Of a stretch of DNA of 64,000 bases, positions 31,881-44,500 are shown piece after piece. The notes beneath the pieces were generated by a model. That model was not told the DNA's origin. It saw only the letters and a list, made by a program, of their open reading frames with translations, and did not search any database. Each line of letters opens with the position of its first letter. Position 1 is the first letter of the stretch. The stretch is from Pseudo-nitzschia pungens (Eukaryota; Bacillariophyta; Bacillariophyceae; Bacillariales; Bacillariaceae): assembly GCA_037355855.1 (NCBI GenBank), contig CM074767.1, positions 2,666,001-2,730,000 on the forward strand. Reading direction: 5' to 3'. Made by a program: the position numbers and the translations under genes.

Positions 31881-34800
31881 TTACAAGTACATATTCATTA
31901 GGTGAGGCAGATGATTGGATTTCTCCTTTTTTATTTCTCCATATTCATCATTCCATTCCCAAACTCTAGCAAGCTCCCGTCCCTTTTCCGACACACTGCG
32001 TTTCAGCTTGCTCAAAGCTGTCTCGAAATCATTTACTGTTACCGGACGTAATCTTTGCAACGAACCCTCCGTTATATCCTCTCTAACATTGACAAACCCT
32101 TTGTCCAGTAATCTCGCTTGTTCATGACTGATTTGTACAACCGCTTCTCGGCACACCTCTTTGATATCAGACCCGGTGTAACCCTCAAGACGCTCAGCAA
32201 TCTGAGTCAGGTTCACTGCTGGGTCAAGTCGGTTTTCCGCCAGAGTAACCTCAAGGATCTCTTTCCGTGTTTCCAAGTCAGGGAGATCGACAAGAATACG
32301 GCGCGGAAAACGTCTGAGAACAGCTTCATCCAGGTCGAATGGGCGATTCGTCGATCCAATTACAACGACTCTGTCACCACTGCCATTCGTTCCTGAATTC
32401 AGACCATCCCATTCGCTCATCATGGTAGTTTTCACGCTTGTCAGGGTTCCGTGAGCAGAGTCGTCAGAGCTACCCTCTCGACTAGACAATAAACTATCGA
32501 CTTCATCAATAAATACAACACAAGGTGCTAACCTTCTCGCCAACGTAAACACAGCCTTCGCATTCTTTTCAGACTCGCCAAGCCATTTATTCTCCACAGA
32601 AGAAGCGTCGACACTGAGAAAGCTGGCGCCTCCTTCAGTTGCAACAGCTTTGGCAAGCATTGTTTTTCCAGTGCCTGTGAAAAGAGCAAAAGATAATGTA
32701 AGCAAGTGCGCGCTGCAATATCAAGAACACGAAGTGCAATCATGACAACATACCAGGGGGCCCGAACAAAAGTACACCCTTCACAGCCTCTCTAGCTATA
32801 CCTTCGCTATAAAGATGGGGAAACTTCAGAGGATAAGTAATGCTTTGTCGAAGTAGCTCCTTGACGTTTGATAAACCACCAACCATGTCGTACGTTACAC
32901 CAATATCTTGAGGCGAAACAACTTGTGACACTAAGGCCCGTTCATGCTTATCTTGAGCAAGAGCCATGATTTCATCCTTCGTTCGATGCGAAGCTTGCGT
33001 ACTAGAAAGGGAAAGCCCTCCAGATGGCGATGGGCTTAGGTGGCACTTCATTGATAGCGCACTTTCAATACTTGACGGGTGAATATATTGAAGATTTGGG
33101 TTATTCTTGTTTATCCCTTTCAAAGAAATGGAGTCGACAGCTTTATCCTTGGCCTCGACAGATCCATCTTCAGTAATCATCAGCTGGCTTAAAGAAACAT
33201 CAACATCTAATGTCATTTCTTTTTCGTGCGTTTCCTGCGAAGTTTCTCCTTGACGCAAGCTCTTCGCTGCTTCCAGCTCAACAGCACACTTCACTGCATC
33301 CTGTATTTCGTCAGAAATATCACGCACACTCAACATCTGACGCAGTGCAGAACCAGCGCCTCGGGTACCAGTATGCTGCTGTATAGCAAGATTTCTTGAC
33401 GTCAGCTCTTCGTTCAAAAGCTTCCTATTCTGACGAAAAATTACTGCCCCACGTTCACGACTAACCCAATAGTCCCAGGACTTCGCACGGACTGGATCTT
33501 GAGGCAATCCGACAGGAATTGGACGGCAAATAGATTCAAGTTTTGCCAGGTTTCTTCCGGCCTTGTTCTCTGAGGATTTCTCCTTACTCTTCGGATTGTT
33601 CGCCTTGTTTGCTGCCATGACAGCTGCTGCAGCGGCCATCGTTCGGACTCGTTTCTGTCTATTTTTTTTATCGGAATCCTCGTCAATACCGTCTGAATGA
33701 CCATCTTGATTATTCAAGATTTTCTGAAACCATCCTCCCATGTTATTGTGTTGGTTATGCTGGCGCCCCTGCATACCATTTGGATGTCCTGGGAGTTGTC
33801 CTCTGTTCATATGATGAGGAGGTGGTGGTACGTATACGCTCAACATAACTCCCTGGCACTTGGGGTCGGATAATGCAGGTGCAGCTCTAGCTAGATTTTC
33901 CGCTATGCCGCGTCTTAAGTTATCACTTCGAAGAACTTGACCAAAAGCTTTTTGTAAGTCTGGAGAAATATCCGATTGATTTGGATTATGCTCATTTGAC
34001 ATTTTTGAGATTCGATCTAGAAGCTCTGACATCGCCTGTTGCAAAACTTGCTCCACGATTTCAGGGGGCGGGCTCCGAGAAGATTGTTCACTGTCTTCGT
34101 CGTCAACGGTGTATGCCAAGCTGGCATTGAAAAATTGCGGAGGAGGAATAATTGCATCCTTGCTAGCATTGTTTTCCATATGATCTTGCAGCATATGGGC
34201 CCACTTCTCTAGCTCAGCTCGGGCGGGAGAATCTTCATCTTCGTACTGAAGACGTTCGCGTGCTTGAATTGCCATCATATGAGGAAACAGATTTCCTGCC
34301 TGTGGTGAAGCTATTGCTCCTAGAATGCCAGGCTGGCCATTTTGATCCATTGTTCGAGACAGAAAAATGTTGAATCTCTGAGAGCCTTCTGGGTCGTTTT
34401 GTCCCGAGGCATTCGGATTTTGGTTAGAAAATCCAAAGAAAGGTGTAGAACCATCAGTATCACCGGATGTATTCTCTCCATGATCATGAGAATCTTCGAT
34501 TTCCTCCTTCGGCAGAGAGGAAGTTGTCGCGTCTATGCCTTTACCTAGAGTAACGAGATGAATGCTGTCATTTGAAGCACACTCGTGAATCAATAGTTCC
34601 ATTGCAGATTTCGACTTCAGAAGGTTTGTGGATGTGTTTGTCCTAATGAAAATAAGTAGTGGCAATGGCTTGCCTGACATCTTCGACAGCGATCCGTCTT
34701 GGAGGTCCTTCTTCCATTCTTTCTCCCACATCGACATGTCATCGCAACTAATAATTGCACGTTCGTCGTACGGATCATCAAGGCCAAGCAGTATATCGCG

Positions 34801-36421
34801 TTTCATACAAGCTGAGATGGATCCAGAATTTTCACCATCTTTTAGCTGCCCTTCGGTTGCCAACGACAAAAGCGACTTAATCAAAGCAGCAGGCTTCATC
34901 TCCCCATCAGACAAGCCACAATTTGCCATTTGATGTCGCACCTTATTGATGACGTGGTCGTCCAAAATTAACATACCGCAGCCTAACGAGTGAGCCTGAA
35001 TATGTCGAGGATAAATAATAATCCGCATCGCAAAAAAAAGGGATGGAGATAACAGATGATTGGTGAGCGAATTTTCTCTCATCGTCTCTGACTCTTGAAT
35101 AATCAAATAGAAAATGTATCCGAACAAAGGCGGAATAACTTACGAGCGCCATAGCAATTGTTTCTTGCATTCCCAATGTCGACCCTTTCGTATTCTCACC
35201 ATCTTGATACAGACGGATGCCGCTTGTCCTAGGTGCAGATTGACGCCATGCTGGTTGCGTTGCAATAGAAAGGGCTGCTTGGAGGGCTTGTGAAGAAGAC
35301 GCTGGTAAGAATTTACGAGTGCTACTAGAGAGTTTGGTATTCGTAGCCCCCCATTCCAATAGTAGTCCAGCATAAAGAGTTCGGCGATCCAAGCGATTTT
35401 TGGAGGAGGCGTCTAAGATGCGGGCATTGTTCGAAAGGAAGTTCAAGGCCGACGGCGTAGGAGGAAAGTAAACAAAAGGAGTCCATGCACTTAGAAGTCT
35501 TGACTGGTCATACGAAGGTTTCAATGCCGACGGTTTTCGCCGACTATTTTTCCGCCTGTTTGCGATGCGACCTAGTCGAACACCAACACCACCACCCCCT
35601 TTGGTTGCAACGATGCCACTCCTGGAAGAGCCGCCATTTTGTTCACGATGGTTCAAAATTCCCTCTTCCTCTACCATTTCAACCTCTACTTCGACCTGCG
35701 GTTCAAAAATTTCATTCGCAAATTGATCAAATGTCTCTTCAATCTCTTCCCATTCTTCGCTGTATTCGGATGGTGAATCGTTTTCGTCGTCACTATCATC
35801 GTCGTCATCGTCGTCATCACTTCCATCGGGATCTCCGACAGCATTTGACTTTTTGTGAGATTTTACTCCTACAACAGAGTCTTCCGCATTGTCTGTTTTC
35901 TGGTTTTTCGTCGGTGTGGAACCAGTATCCTCCATTGGTCGGGATGTATCCGACGATCCATCCGTCATGTCTCCGTCTTGATTCGAATCCATTTCGGTTT
36001 GACTGACAATAGCGCTTGGATCATGACCGGCATCACGCTCCCTCATGGCAGCTACATATTCTTCGACCTTTGCGTCATTGCTGCTACTTCTTCCATTCGA
36101 ATGCCCATTGCATCTCTTCCTTTTCTTTCCCTTTTTTCCGGTTCGATCATCGTGGTTATCTGCGGTAGATGTCGATGTCGATGTCGATGTCGATGTCGAC
36201 GTCGACGAATCATCTTGATCGCTACTGCCAAAAGCTCCGGCTCTCCATCGAAGGAATGGAAGAGAAACGATCTTTCTCGTAGATGTAGTAGAAACTGCGG
36301 CTGTCGCAGAGACACTCGAAACGGATATTTTCTCGCGAGCTACAACCTTCGCAAACAAGAGGCAACAGCATGCCAGAATAACTGAAGAAAAACAGCTCTG
36401 ACTTAGCCGTTTGCCCTTCAT
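31881..36421 (-). CDS. AAA+ ATPase of the Msp1/ATAD1-spastin type with long acidic N-terminal region
   Basis: Three exons: 36421-35144, 34995-32754, 32674-31881 (phases 0 and 1; introns 148 and 79 nt), about 1,437 residues. The second intron cuts the Walker A motif: GPPG ends exon 2 and TGKT starts exon 3. The C-terminal 330 residues are one AAA module: YDMVGGLSNVKELLRQSI, FGPPGTGKTMLAKAVATE, CVVFIDEVDSLLSSR (Walker B), VVVIGSTNRPFDLDEAVLRR (sensor 1/arginine finger) and GYTGSDIKEVCREA (sensor 2), ending VWEWNDEYGE. This meiotic-clade signature fits membrane-protein extraction or microtubule severing. The N-terminus has a hydrophobic, Cys-rich signal-like segment (VILACCCLLFAKVV), then an (ST)n run and poly-Asp tracts. 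The middle region holds no domain I recognise. Location (ER or organelle) is inferred. Confidence 0.88.
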
Positions 36422-38335
36422 TCTACTTTCTCCTCGAATCCTGCTTTCTTTTTCGTTCTATTTTCCTTTTCTAAGTGTTCCTAGTGGTCGGACAATGTCT
36501 TTGTTGGAGTTTGCTGTCTGAAGACACCTTTTCGCTTCGTCGCTTCGAAATTCAAAACGATGGCATCACCAACGGATGGGTGTTTGTTCGAATGAGAATA
36601 GAATGTCGTGAGAACGCGAAGAGAGTCGAGCATTTCCGAAGGTTTCCGCCAATTTGCCCATTTACAGAACTCCTGATCCGTTCTGGATGGGCACGGCGTA
36701 CTGAAATAGACTCACTCAAAGAAGTGTTACGATCGTTCCTCGTATACCGGTGGTAATTACGGTACAACATCATGAAACAGCCAAAAACCATGATACAGTA
36801 CCGCTATTTACAGTAAATTACGGTACATTTCCGTTCGAACTACGAAGTAGTAAGTTGAATTTTTTTTTCGGTCTTCCCCCACACGCCTTTCAAGAATTTG
36901 AATTTTACTACCAACTCACTGCCAAAGTTCTCTTGGGAGTGTCACTTTGACCCCCGGGGTCACTTTGACACTTGACACTCGCTGACACTTTTGGGGGTCG
37001 AAGTGACCACAGGGGTCAAAGTGACACTCGCAACAAGGGCACAAGAAGAACAAGACGGACAAAGGGCATTTAGTGAGACAAACAAGACAGACCCTTTGTT
37101 GACACATAATGAATGTTGAATGACAAACAAAGGCATAATAAGACAAACAAAGGGGGCCATCTAAGACAAACTGGTGTCAGGTTGATCCCTGGGGTCAAAA
37201 GTTACTTGTAGGAGTACAATACCTACTGGTACGTATTGATAGTATATGCTAACAGATGAGATTATCCATAGCAGTTGAGTCAAAGTGATAAGCAATTATT
37301 TGCAAATCACTAATAAGCTTTGATTTTTGAAAGCAAGCACCAGCAGAGACCTCTAAGACATAACAATATTATGATAGTACCATGTGTGTTGAAGAGTGAA
37401 ACCTGTCTAATTGAAATTTGTTTATGAACTATTACACTACTACTCCAGGTGCTACTAAATAGCATGACACAAACGCAAAGCTCAGCATCCAATGGAGCAT
37501 AAAGATACTGACTACAATCCATTATTAAGAAGTATAACCAAATTTATGAAAGATGTGACCATACTTGGCACCCCTACTACTACTACTACTACTACTACTA
37601 CCAGCACTACCACTAGCACATTTCATCCTGCTGGTGGTTCAAACTGACCAATTGTGGCTCTTACACATTGCTTTCAATTGCATAAGAATTAACAACAAAA
37701 TCAATGTTATTGTTTTATTCATCTTGATCTTGACTTTAAACTCAATGACAGCATAAAGCGCGTTTGAACACTTCCACCCTGAGATAACGTTATGTCAACG
37801 ATAAACAAGAGTAAGCAAAAAAGGAAACGATAAGAAAGATGAACACTGTCGCTGCAATTCAGCCACGCGTCAAAAGAGGTTGTTCGAAGCAAGATTAAAA
37901 AAGGGTTTCAAAAACTGGTACAAGTACATGTACTGTAATTACGTAACCTTACGGGTACATAAAATCTTACTGTAACACTTACTTCGTACACAACAAGTAC
38001 CGGTACGGGGGGGGGACAGACTAAATATCACGAAAAACTTCTGACGTGTATTGACCGTAAAAATTTGCGTCTCGTACGTCCCAGAATTACGAATGAATAC
38101 ATGTCCTGCGATTTGCGATTCTCATCTCTCAAGCCTATCGATTGTAATTACCGTATGCCTTACCGTGCCGGTACGACATTGGAAGTTGAAATGACTTCCA
38201 TCAAACGAAGTTTTCGAAACGCTTCCGACGGCTTTGTGTCATACCGTTGTTCTCATCCACAACACGAGCAGTACCGGTATTGGTCTGAAAATTTGAAAGT
38301 GAATCTCTCGATTTAATACATACAATTAGTTCAGA
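36422..38335. other. Intergenic, 1.9 kb, with a palindromic cluster and an (ACT)n microsatellite
   Basis: Divergent spacer between the AAA and MANF-like genes. It contains the inverted TCACTTTGACCCC cluster (listed separately), an (ACT)n run at about 37575-37602, a G-run near 38008 and GTAC/ACCGGT words from 37915. The open frames here are short, low in complexity and lack recognisable features, so none is annotated. Confidence 0.55.
36937..37029. repeat. Inverted repeat of GAGTGTCACTTTGACCCC
   Basis: An exact 18-bp arm at 36937-36954 is repeated inverted at 37012-37029. Between them lie two further partial copies (GGGGTCACTTTGACAC and GGGGGTCGAAGTGACC). Four iterations of one motif in 93 bp can fold into a hairpin or act as clustered binding sites. 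Confidence 0.7.
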
Positions 38336-39025
38336 ATGAAGTTTGTGTCGATTTTGCTGGCTTCTATGGCTGCAGTTGTTGCGGCTGCCTCTGACACAAA
38401 AGAGTGCGAAGGTGAGGAGGTCTCTTCGTCTAGACGACGAAAAACCTTTAGCTTGTCGAAGAAGAGTCATTCATTTGATCTGTTAGGGGCGTATTAAGTT
38501 CGTTGAACCCTCATTTGTCTTTCGCTGAACTTGTTTCACTACTACGTACTTCCTATTAAATTGGCATCGATGTTTTTCTTCATCCAATTATCTTTTCTAG
38601 TATGCGTGAAGGTTATGGATGACATTCGGTCGACTTTGTCGAAGGCCGATGCAAAAAACAAGCCAATGATCGAAAAAGCCATGGCGAAGTACTGCGCAAA
38701 CGAAGAGGAGAAGCTTTCAGCAAGGGAAAAGAAAATTTGCTATTACATTGACCCGATCAAGCGTGATGTAGCTCAACCATTTTCTCTCGGAATGCCTTCG
38801 TTGAAAGTTTGCAAGCGAATTACGAAGTCAAACCCTGAAATTTGCTCGGTCAAATTCCCTGTGAAAACGGATAAAATGGAAAAGAAGGATCTTTCGAAAT
38901 TGCGAGTCAAACAATTAAAGAAAATTTTGGATGAAAGAGGAGTAGACTACTCAGGTCTCCTCGAAAAGGATGAATTCATCAAAAAGATCCAAGCCACTGA
39001 GCACTTGGCCGGAGACGAGTTCTAA
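38336..39025 (+). CDS. MANF/ARMET-like secretory-pathway protein
   Basis: Two exons, 38336-38411 and 38601-39025 (donor GTGAGG, acceptor TTCTAG, phase 1), 166 residues. ATG 38336 opens a signal peptide (MKFVSILLASMAAVVAAA). The mature part begins ECEVCVKVM, the first CxxC of the saposin-like N-domain of MANF/CDNF. The spacing of the remaining cysteines (KYC, KICYYI, KVCKRI, EICSVK) completes the family's six-Cys set. The C-domain keeps the SAP-like LSKLRVKQLKKILDERG, but where animal MANF has CKGC this protein has YSGL, so the C-terminal CxxC is absent. It ends GDEF, which might serve as a divergent ER-retrieval tail. In animals the family supports ER protein homeostasis; a similar role here is inferred. 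Confidence 0.87.
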
Positions 39026-39150
39026 GAACTACTCAAATCTTAAATATCGGACGGACTCTATAACAAGCCGTTTCAAATGTGACAATCACTCCAATTCTCG
39101 ACTTTGTTCTACCCATGGTCTAATTCAACATGTGGCTCAACTTGAGTTTT

Positions 39151-40794
39151 CTACCGTTTTCGTTTTTTGTAAGTTTTTCCTCCTCTTTTCTTCGGCACTG
39201 GATTACCTTTCCTCCTCTTGAATATTGTTGGTTGCAGAGGTGAAGATTTAGACGATTCAGATCCAGCTGTCGTCATCTTCACGCCAAGGTTTGCAGCTTT
39301 CATTTCTGTCTCAGATCCTTGTGGCATGAATTTCCCTTGTTCTGAAGTCAACTTCTCTGAAGCAATCTCCTTGACTCGTTCTTCTCGTAGTTCGTTCATA
39401 ACTCGTTCTTCCAATTCACCCATAGGAGCTGAAATGCCGTGTATATATTGCCCTCCCCATGCTGCTGAAGCCTGCTCCATCGAGATTCTAGGTATACTAG
39501 GCAATTCTGCGGATGAATACGTATCATTTTCAGTCTCAACTGTTTGAGGTGGTAAATCGCTACCACGAATAGTGCTGGGTCGATTCGTTCCTGGAAAAGA
39601 TGTCTCAAAACCTACAGCCAAAACGTTGCGTCCAAGTACGGGTCCGTCCCCTCTGATTTCTTTTGCCTTTTGCTCGAGTTTTTTGAATTCCATGAACTCT
39701 TTGGCGTACTTGGGTTCTGTAGGAGGGTTCCCCATCGCTGGTAAATTTACCCAACCACGCATTGTATCGTTACGAAGCGCCGCACTTTGAAAGAGGGTCC
39801 ATGTAAAGGATGAAACTAAGTATATTTGCAATCCGGCAGGTGACTGAGCCGCGAAACAGGGCATGAAGACTGCCAATGTCTGGAAAAGATCTTTGAGTAA
39901 TCCAGCAAAATCGGACTGACTTGCAGCTGGTCCACTGAGACTTCTTTTCCCAATTGCAACTTCGACATTGAAGTAAAGCATGGCTCCAGCCGCTATAGGA
40001 AGACCAAACCAGGGATCGGGATCGGTCAAATCAGGAACCCATAGAAAACTACTCTCGGTCAATTCTTGAGCAAGCTCCGGATCGGAACCATTTACAATTT
40101 TTCTCAAATCAGTTGCCACGTAGTAAAAGAACGGGATCTGAAGGAACGGGCTCAAAAAGACAGTGAGCGGGTTGATATTATGGAGGTTATAGATGGTCCG
40201 TACAGTTTCCAAATTCTGCAGAAAAAGATGTCTCTGTTCGAACAATGATTTTCCTTCGGCTCTTATTTTTTTCAAATCGTTCTGAAACAATGTAACAATG
40301 AATTGGATTTCTGGCGCAACCTTGGCATAGCGAGCTGCAGTTCGCGCACCATATATGACAAGTGGTAGGAGCGAAGCTCGAAGCATGAAATTCATAGCTG
40401 AAAAGGAAGTCCAATATGGAAGTCCCGCGTTGTGAAGGGACGTCAAAACCACCCCTGTTCCTCCCCAGATCGAAAAATCTTGCATCAATTGCGGGGCCCA
40501 TGACGCAACAGATCGACTCTGAATGACGCTATTCGCAGGTACATGATTTAGAAAGTTTCTTGGTATCACTATAGTCTGTGACGTAAAACGGCATTGCCTG
40601 TTCCTGTTACAGCATACGTTCGTCCGCACTAGAAAACGAGAAGAATTATGTACTCGTCGACGCTGAGGATGATCAATTTGGGTTGTCAGCTGTGTAGCAG
40701 CGGGCTGGATCAATGTGTGCAATATATTTTGTGCGCTCTGCCTGCGTCTGGGGTCATTGAAGACCGCAGCTCTTCTCATAACTTGGTGCTTCAT
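39151..40794 (-). CDS. Mitochondrial Oxa1/Cox18-type membrane insertase (YidC family)
   Basis: Single exon, 547 residues, starting at ATG 40794. The first 75 residues are Arg-rich with few acidic residues, like a mitochondrial presequence. The YidC/Oxa1 core follows: LMQDFSIWGGTGVVLTSLHNAGLPYWTSF with the first core transmembrane helix, an Arg-bearing helix (FMLRASLLPLVIYGARTAAR), a coiled hairpin (FQNDLKKIRAEGKSLFEQR), then NPLTVFLSPFLQIPFFYYVATDL and two further hydrophobic segments around GLPIAAGAMLYFN and PAGLQIYLVSSFTWTLFQ. The last 150 residues are an extension ending in a strongly basic tail (KKRGGKTYKKRKR) that may touch the ribosome or rRNA, as in Oxa1. It would insert respiratory-chain subunits into the inner membrane. 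Oxa1 versus Cox18 is not settled. Confidence 0.85.
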   Translation of the reverse strand: MKHQVMRRAAVFNDPRRRQSAQNILHTLIQPAATQLTTQIDHPQRRRVHNSSRFLVRTNVCCNRNRQCRFTSQTIVIPRNFLNHVPANSVIQSRSVASWAPQLMQDFSIWGGTGVVLTSLHNAGLPYWTSFSAMNFMLRASLLPLVIYGARTAARYAKVAPEIQFIVTLFQNDLKKIRAEGKSLFEQRHLFLQNLETVRTIYNLHNINPLTVFLSPFLQIPFFYYVATDLRKIVNGSDPELAQELTESSFLWVPDLTDPDPWFGLPIAAGAMLYFNVEVAIGKRSLSGPAASQSDFAGLLKDLFQTLAVFMPCFAAQSPAGLQIYLVSSFTWTLFQSAALRNDTMRGWVNLPAMGNPPTEPKYAKEFMEFKKLEQKAKEIRGDGPVLGRNVLAVGFETSFPGTNRPSTIRGSDLPPQTVETENDTYSSAELPSIPRISMEQASAAWGGQYIHGISAPMGELEERVMNELREERVKEIASEKLTSEQGKFMPQGSETEMKAANLGVKMTTAGSESSKSSPLQPTIFKRRKGNPVPKKRGGKTYKKRKR

Positions 40795-41316
40795 CACGCA
40801 GGATCCTCACGAATGGCAGTGAAGACCACTACAGCACTATAGTTCGGCTCAAGCAACAACTTTCCAGCAAACAAAAATGCCAACAAACACAAAATCCGTG
40901 AAAATAAAGTCGAGTAACCTTAATCTTCTTGTGAAAAAGAATGAATCATCGACGAAAAAGAAAGGAGAGTAAGGTTACGAGGTAAAGTCTATCATACCCG
41001 TAACCTTACCCTTTGTCCGCATCATACATACCGTACGAGTTCAGGTGTCATTCCCGGAATTACATTGTATCTTTACTACGAGTCCGATAACAATTGAGAC
41101 TGGTCCAGTGCGAGCCCAAAATGAACCCAATTTTCCCCAACCAGTCTTGAGGGTGCGGGGAAGGTGAACATACCATAAATAAAAATAAAAATTATTCTGT
41201 AGAACAGAAATTGCTATAACCTCTTAAAGAATGCTGTTGGTCAAAAACCTCATTAGTCGGGGGTATGATCTGGCTAATAAACTCAAGTGCTGTGTTCATA
41301 GAGCAGCAAAGCAATA
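40795..41316. other. Intergenic, then a dispersed-repeat segment hosting E1
   Basis: GTAC-rich spacer to about 41130. From about 41155 (GGGGAAGGTGAACATACCATAAATAAAA) to 41250 the sequence resembles 61425-61500 at roughly three quarters identity by eye, so E1 landed next to or in an older dispersed repeat. No coding potential. Confidence 0.5.
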
Positions 41317-41321
41317 TCAGT

Positions 41322-41510
41322 TGCCATACCCCGGGTCTACTAATGATTAGAATAGTAGTGATATGCAAATTGTGAGCCCTATTGGTTAGTCCATTTGCTA
41401 CAGTTCTAAGAGCCCTCCGAATCAGCGATTCTGTCGACTCGCTGATTGTATTTATCCTTATCCTTAATCCAGTCCCGTGTGTACTCGTGACTGTATTTTG
41501 GTGTACGGCA
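41322..41510 (-). repeat. E1 3' LTR
   Basis: TGCCATACCCCGGG... to ...GTGTACGGCA, 189 bp. It matches 46945-47133 base for base by eye. Preceded by the target duplication TCAGT. Confidence 0.95.
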
Positions 41511-41526
41511 TACTCCTCCATGGGAC
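41511..41526 (-). promoter_or_regulatory. E1 polypurine tract candidate
   Basis: On the minus strand CCCATGGAGGAGTA abuts the 3' LTR. The same CCATGGAGGAGTA stands in the same place beside the related LTR at 63646-63658, so it is conserved in the family and is the likely plus-strand primer. Confidence 0.6.
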
Positions 41527-41528
41527 TG

Positions 41529-44500
41529 TTACGATTTACTAGGATCCCTGCAATAATAGGGATGAACTCTCCTAATATTAACCCGGTCGGTTACAAAGGG
41601 AGCAGTTTCAATAGTTACAGTTCCATTGTCATGGGCCTTGAGTACCTTGTAAGGTCCCTGCCGGGGGAAGGATAGTTTTGGAATAATGCCCTTCCTTTCC
41701 AGGGTGGCATAGTCTCCTTCCTTATAGACATGGGGGATCCTCTTCCGGTTCTCCCTGATGTTGCTCTTGTGGATACTCTTCTGTTTCCTTGCCTGGATTG
41801 CTTCCCAATCCGCTGGGAAATGTACAGGCATGAACATGTCTCTTCCAAACACCAGTTGCGCTGGGGAATATCCCAGAGTAGTGTGGATGGCGCTGCGAAT
41901 CGCATAAGCTGCCTTGGTAGTGAATTCCTCAAAAGGATCCTTCTCGTGGAGGTCCCTTTGTTCCAAGTTGAAGGACAATAGGCAGTCCTTCAGGACCTGA
42001 TGGATCCTTTCCAGTACTGAGTTGGATTGTGGGTTCCAGGCGCCACTGGGTTTTCTTTTCATCCCCATGTTGTCACAGAGCTCTTGGAACTCTGCTTTGA
42101 ACTCGCTCCCGCCATCAAAGCCAATTTCCTTTGGGCGCGGATACCTTGCTAGCCAGGTACTGTCTAGCAAACGTTGAGTTTCTGCTGCATTTGGGGAGTC
42201 CTTCAGGTGAGCCAGTTCAAACCATCCGGTCACTGGGTCCACCATGGTGAGAACATGGATATGGTAGTCTTTGCCATTTTTATTGTGGACGGTTGCAGGT
42301 CCCCAGAGGTCCACATTGACCCTTTGCCATTTGGTGACTTCAACTGCTTTCTCCGGTAGTAGTCCATACTTCTTCCGGCCACTCTTTTTGAACATCTGAC
42401 ACGTGTGGCAGTGCTTACAGAGGTCCTGGACGTCCTTCCTCAGACCTCTCCAGGTGAACACTGAGCGTATGCTCTGTTCCATTCTCTTCTCTCCGGGATG
42501 GACCAGCATGCTGTGGTACCATTCCATAACTCTGTCTTTGAGTTTGTCCGGGATTAGAATTTTTCCTTCCTTGTGGATTAGACTATAACCTTCCACCATT
42601 TTGGTGGTCAGCTGGTTGTCTTTTTCCAAAGCGCTCATGATTCCTGTGTCCTTTTGTTGGTAGAACTGAATCATGTCCGGGGCAAGTGGGAATGCACTAT
42701 TGCCCTGGAATTCTTCCGAAGCTTCTTCTCCAAGTGGGAATAGAAGTTGCCGGAGGTGCTCTTCCTCATCCGCGTAGGTGAGGGGCTTATTTGGTGGTAG
42801 CCATTCCACAGTATCTGCTGGATCATCGGTGATGTCCAGTCGGGATAGTGCGTCTGCTGCATCATTGTCTTTGCCAGCAACATGTTTGACTACCGGGTGG
42901 AACTCCTCCATAAGGAGTCTCCACCGTACCATCCGCTGGGTGGGCATCTGCTGGTACAGTAGATTGAGATGATCCGTGTGGATAATTACATCTTGTCCTC
43001 GTAGGATTCCTTCAAACGCCTTCAGGCCTTCTACTATGCCCAGGAGTTCTTTTTCTCTGACAGTGTAGTTGAGCTGAGCTGAGTTTAGTTTCCGGGTATA
43101 GAATCCAAGGGGTTTGCCATCCTGGCACACCGTTGCTCCCAGTTGCCTATCGCTGGCATCTGAGTAGAGGTGAAATGGTTTCGTAAAGTCCGGGAATGCA
43201 AGCTTTGCTTCATCCGTGAGCATTCTCTTCGCCTCCATGAAAGCTTTCTGCTCTGCTGGTCCCCAGTACCAGTTCATTTTGCCCTTTTTCCCTGCAAGTT
43301 TATTGAGGGGGGCCAGGATGTGGGAGCGTCGCTTCCACATGTCCCTGTAGAAATTGACCATGCCAAGGAACATCTTGAGTTGTTTGGTGTTCTTGGGGGC
43401 TTCCAGGCGCTTCATCGCCTCCAGCTTCTTTGGCTGGGGCTGAATGCCCTCTGTTGTTAGTAGAAATCCCAGATATTCCACCTCTTTTTGCATGAAAAAG
43501 GATTTTCTGAGGTTGGCTCGGAAGCCGGCGTCATCCAGTCTTTGGAGGACTGTATCGATTTTGTCGAGATGATCCTGTTCGGATTCTCCCTCCCGTTGAA
43601 TGATCAGGATATCATCAATATAGACAAGGACATAGTCCAGGTCCCCTAGTAGGTTCATCATGACTGATTGGAAGATATCCGGAGCACACGCAATCCCCAT
43701 TGCCAGTCGCTTGTAGGCATACTTTCCCCACGGCAAGATGGTAGAGCAGATTTTCTGGCTCTCTTTGCAGATGGGTATGGTGTAGTACCCTTGGGACAGG
43801 TCTAGCGCCGTGGCTGATTTGAACTTCTGTAGCCTTTGGATTGTTTCCCCTATTCGTGGTAGTGGGAATGGTTTCCTCTGGATGGCTGCATTCATCTTTC
43901 GGAAGTCCGTGAGGACCCGGATGTCCCCTGTCTTTTTGGGTTGGCAAAAAGTAGGCGATGCCCATGGTGAATCATCATCATGGGGGAGTTTTTCCAGCAC
44001 TCCAATATCGCAGAGCCTGGTAATCTCCTTCCGGAGGGCTTGTTCGAAGGCATGGGGTACTGAATAGTACCTTTGCCGTACCGGTTTGACCCCCGGTTGG
44101 AGTTCAATGGACACCGGTTCGATGTTTTTGAGTAGTCCCAGACCTCCTCCAAAGAGAGTGGGGAACTTCTTCAGTGTTTTCTTTAAGGCTTCCTTGGACG
44201 CGTCTGTGATCTCCAGATCATTGACCATAGCGTCTATATCGACTTTGGAGTAATCTGCATCCAGAATTTTGGATTGCCTCTCTTCCTCCTGTTGGAGGAT
44301 TGGACTTTGGGTGTTGGCAAAGAATACTGCCTCACATTTGTCCGGGTCAGTAAGCTCCCCCATTCCCTTCATGGGAATGGAGTCACCCTGCCATTCGATT
44401 GTTCGGGAGCTGTATTTTATATCCAGTCCCAGTTGTGCCATCAGGTCGGATCCTATGATCATGTCATAGGGCACTTCCTCATGGTGGTGATATTCATCCA

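Noticed and set aside
38065..38316. 83-codon frame upstream of the MANF-like gene
   Set aside because: It ends before the MANF start, is made largely of the recurring intergenic words, and has no recognisable domain.
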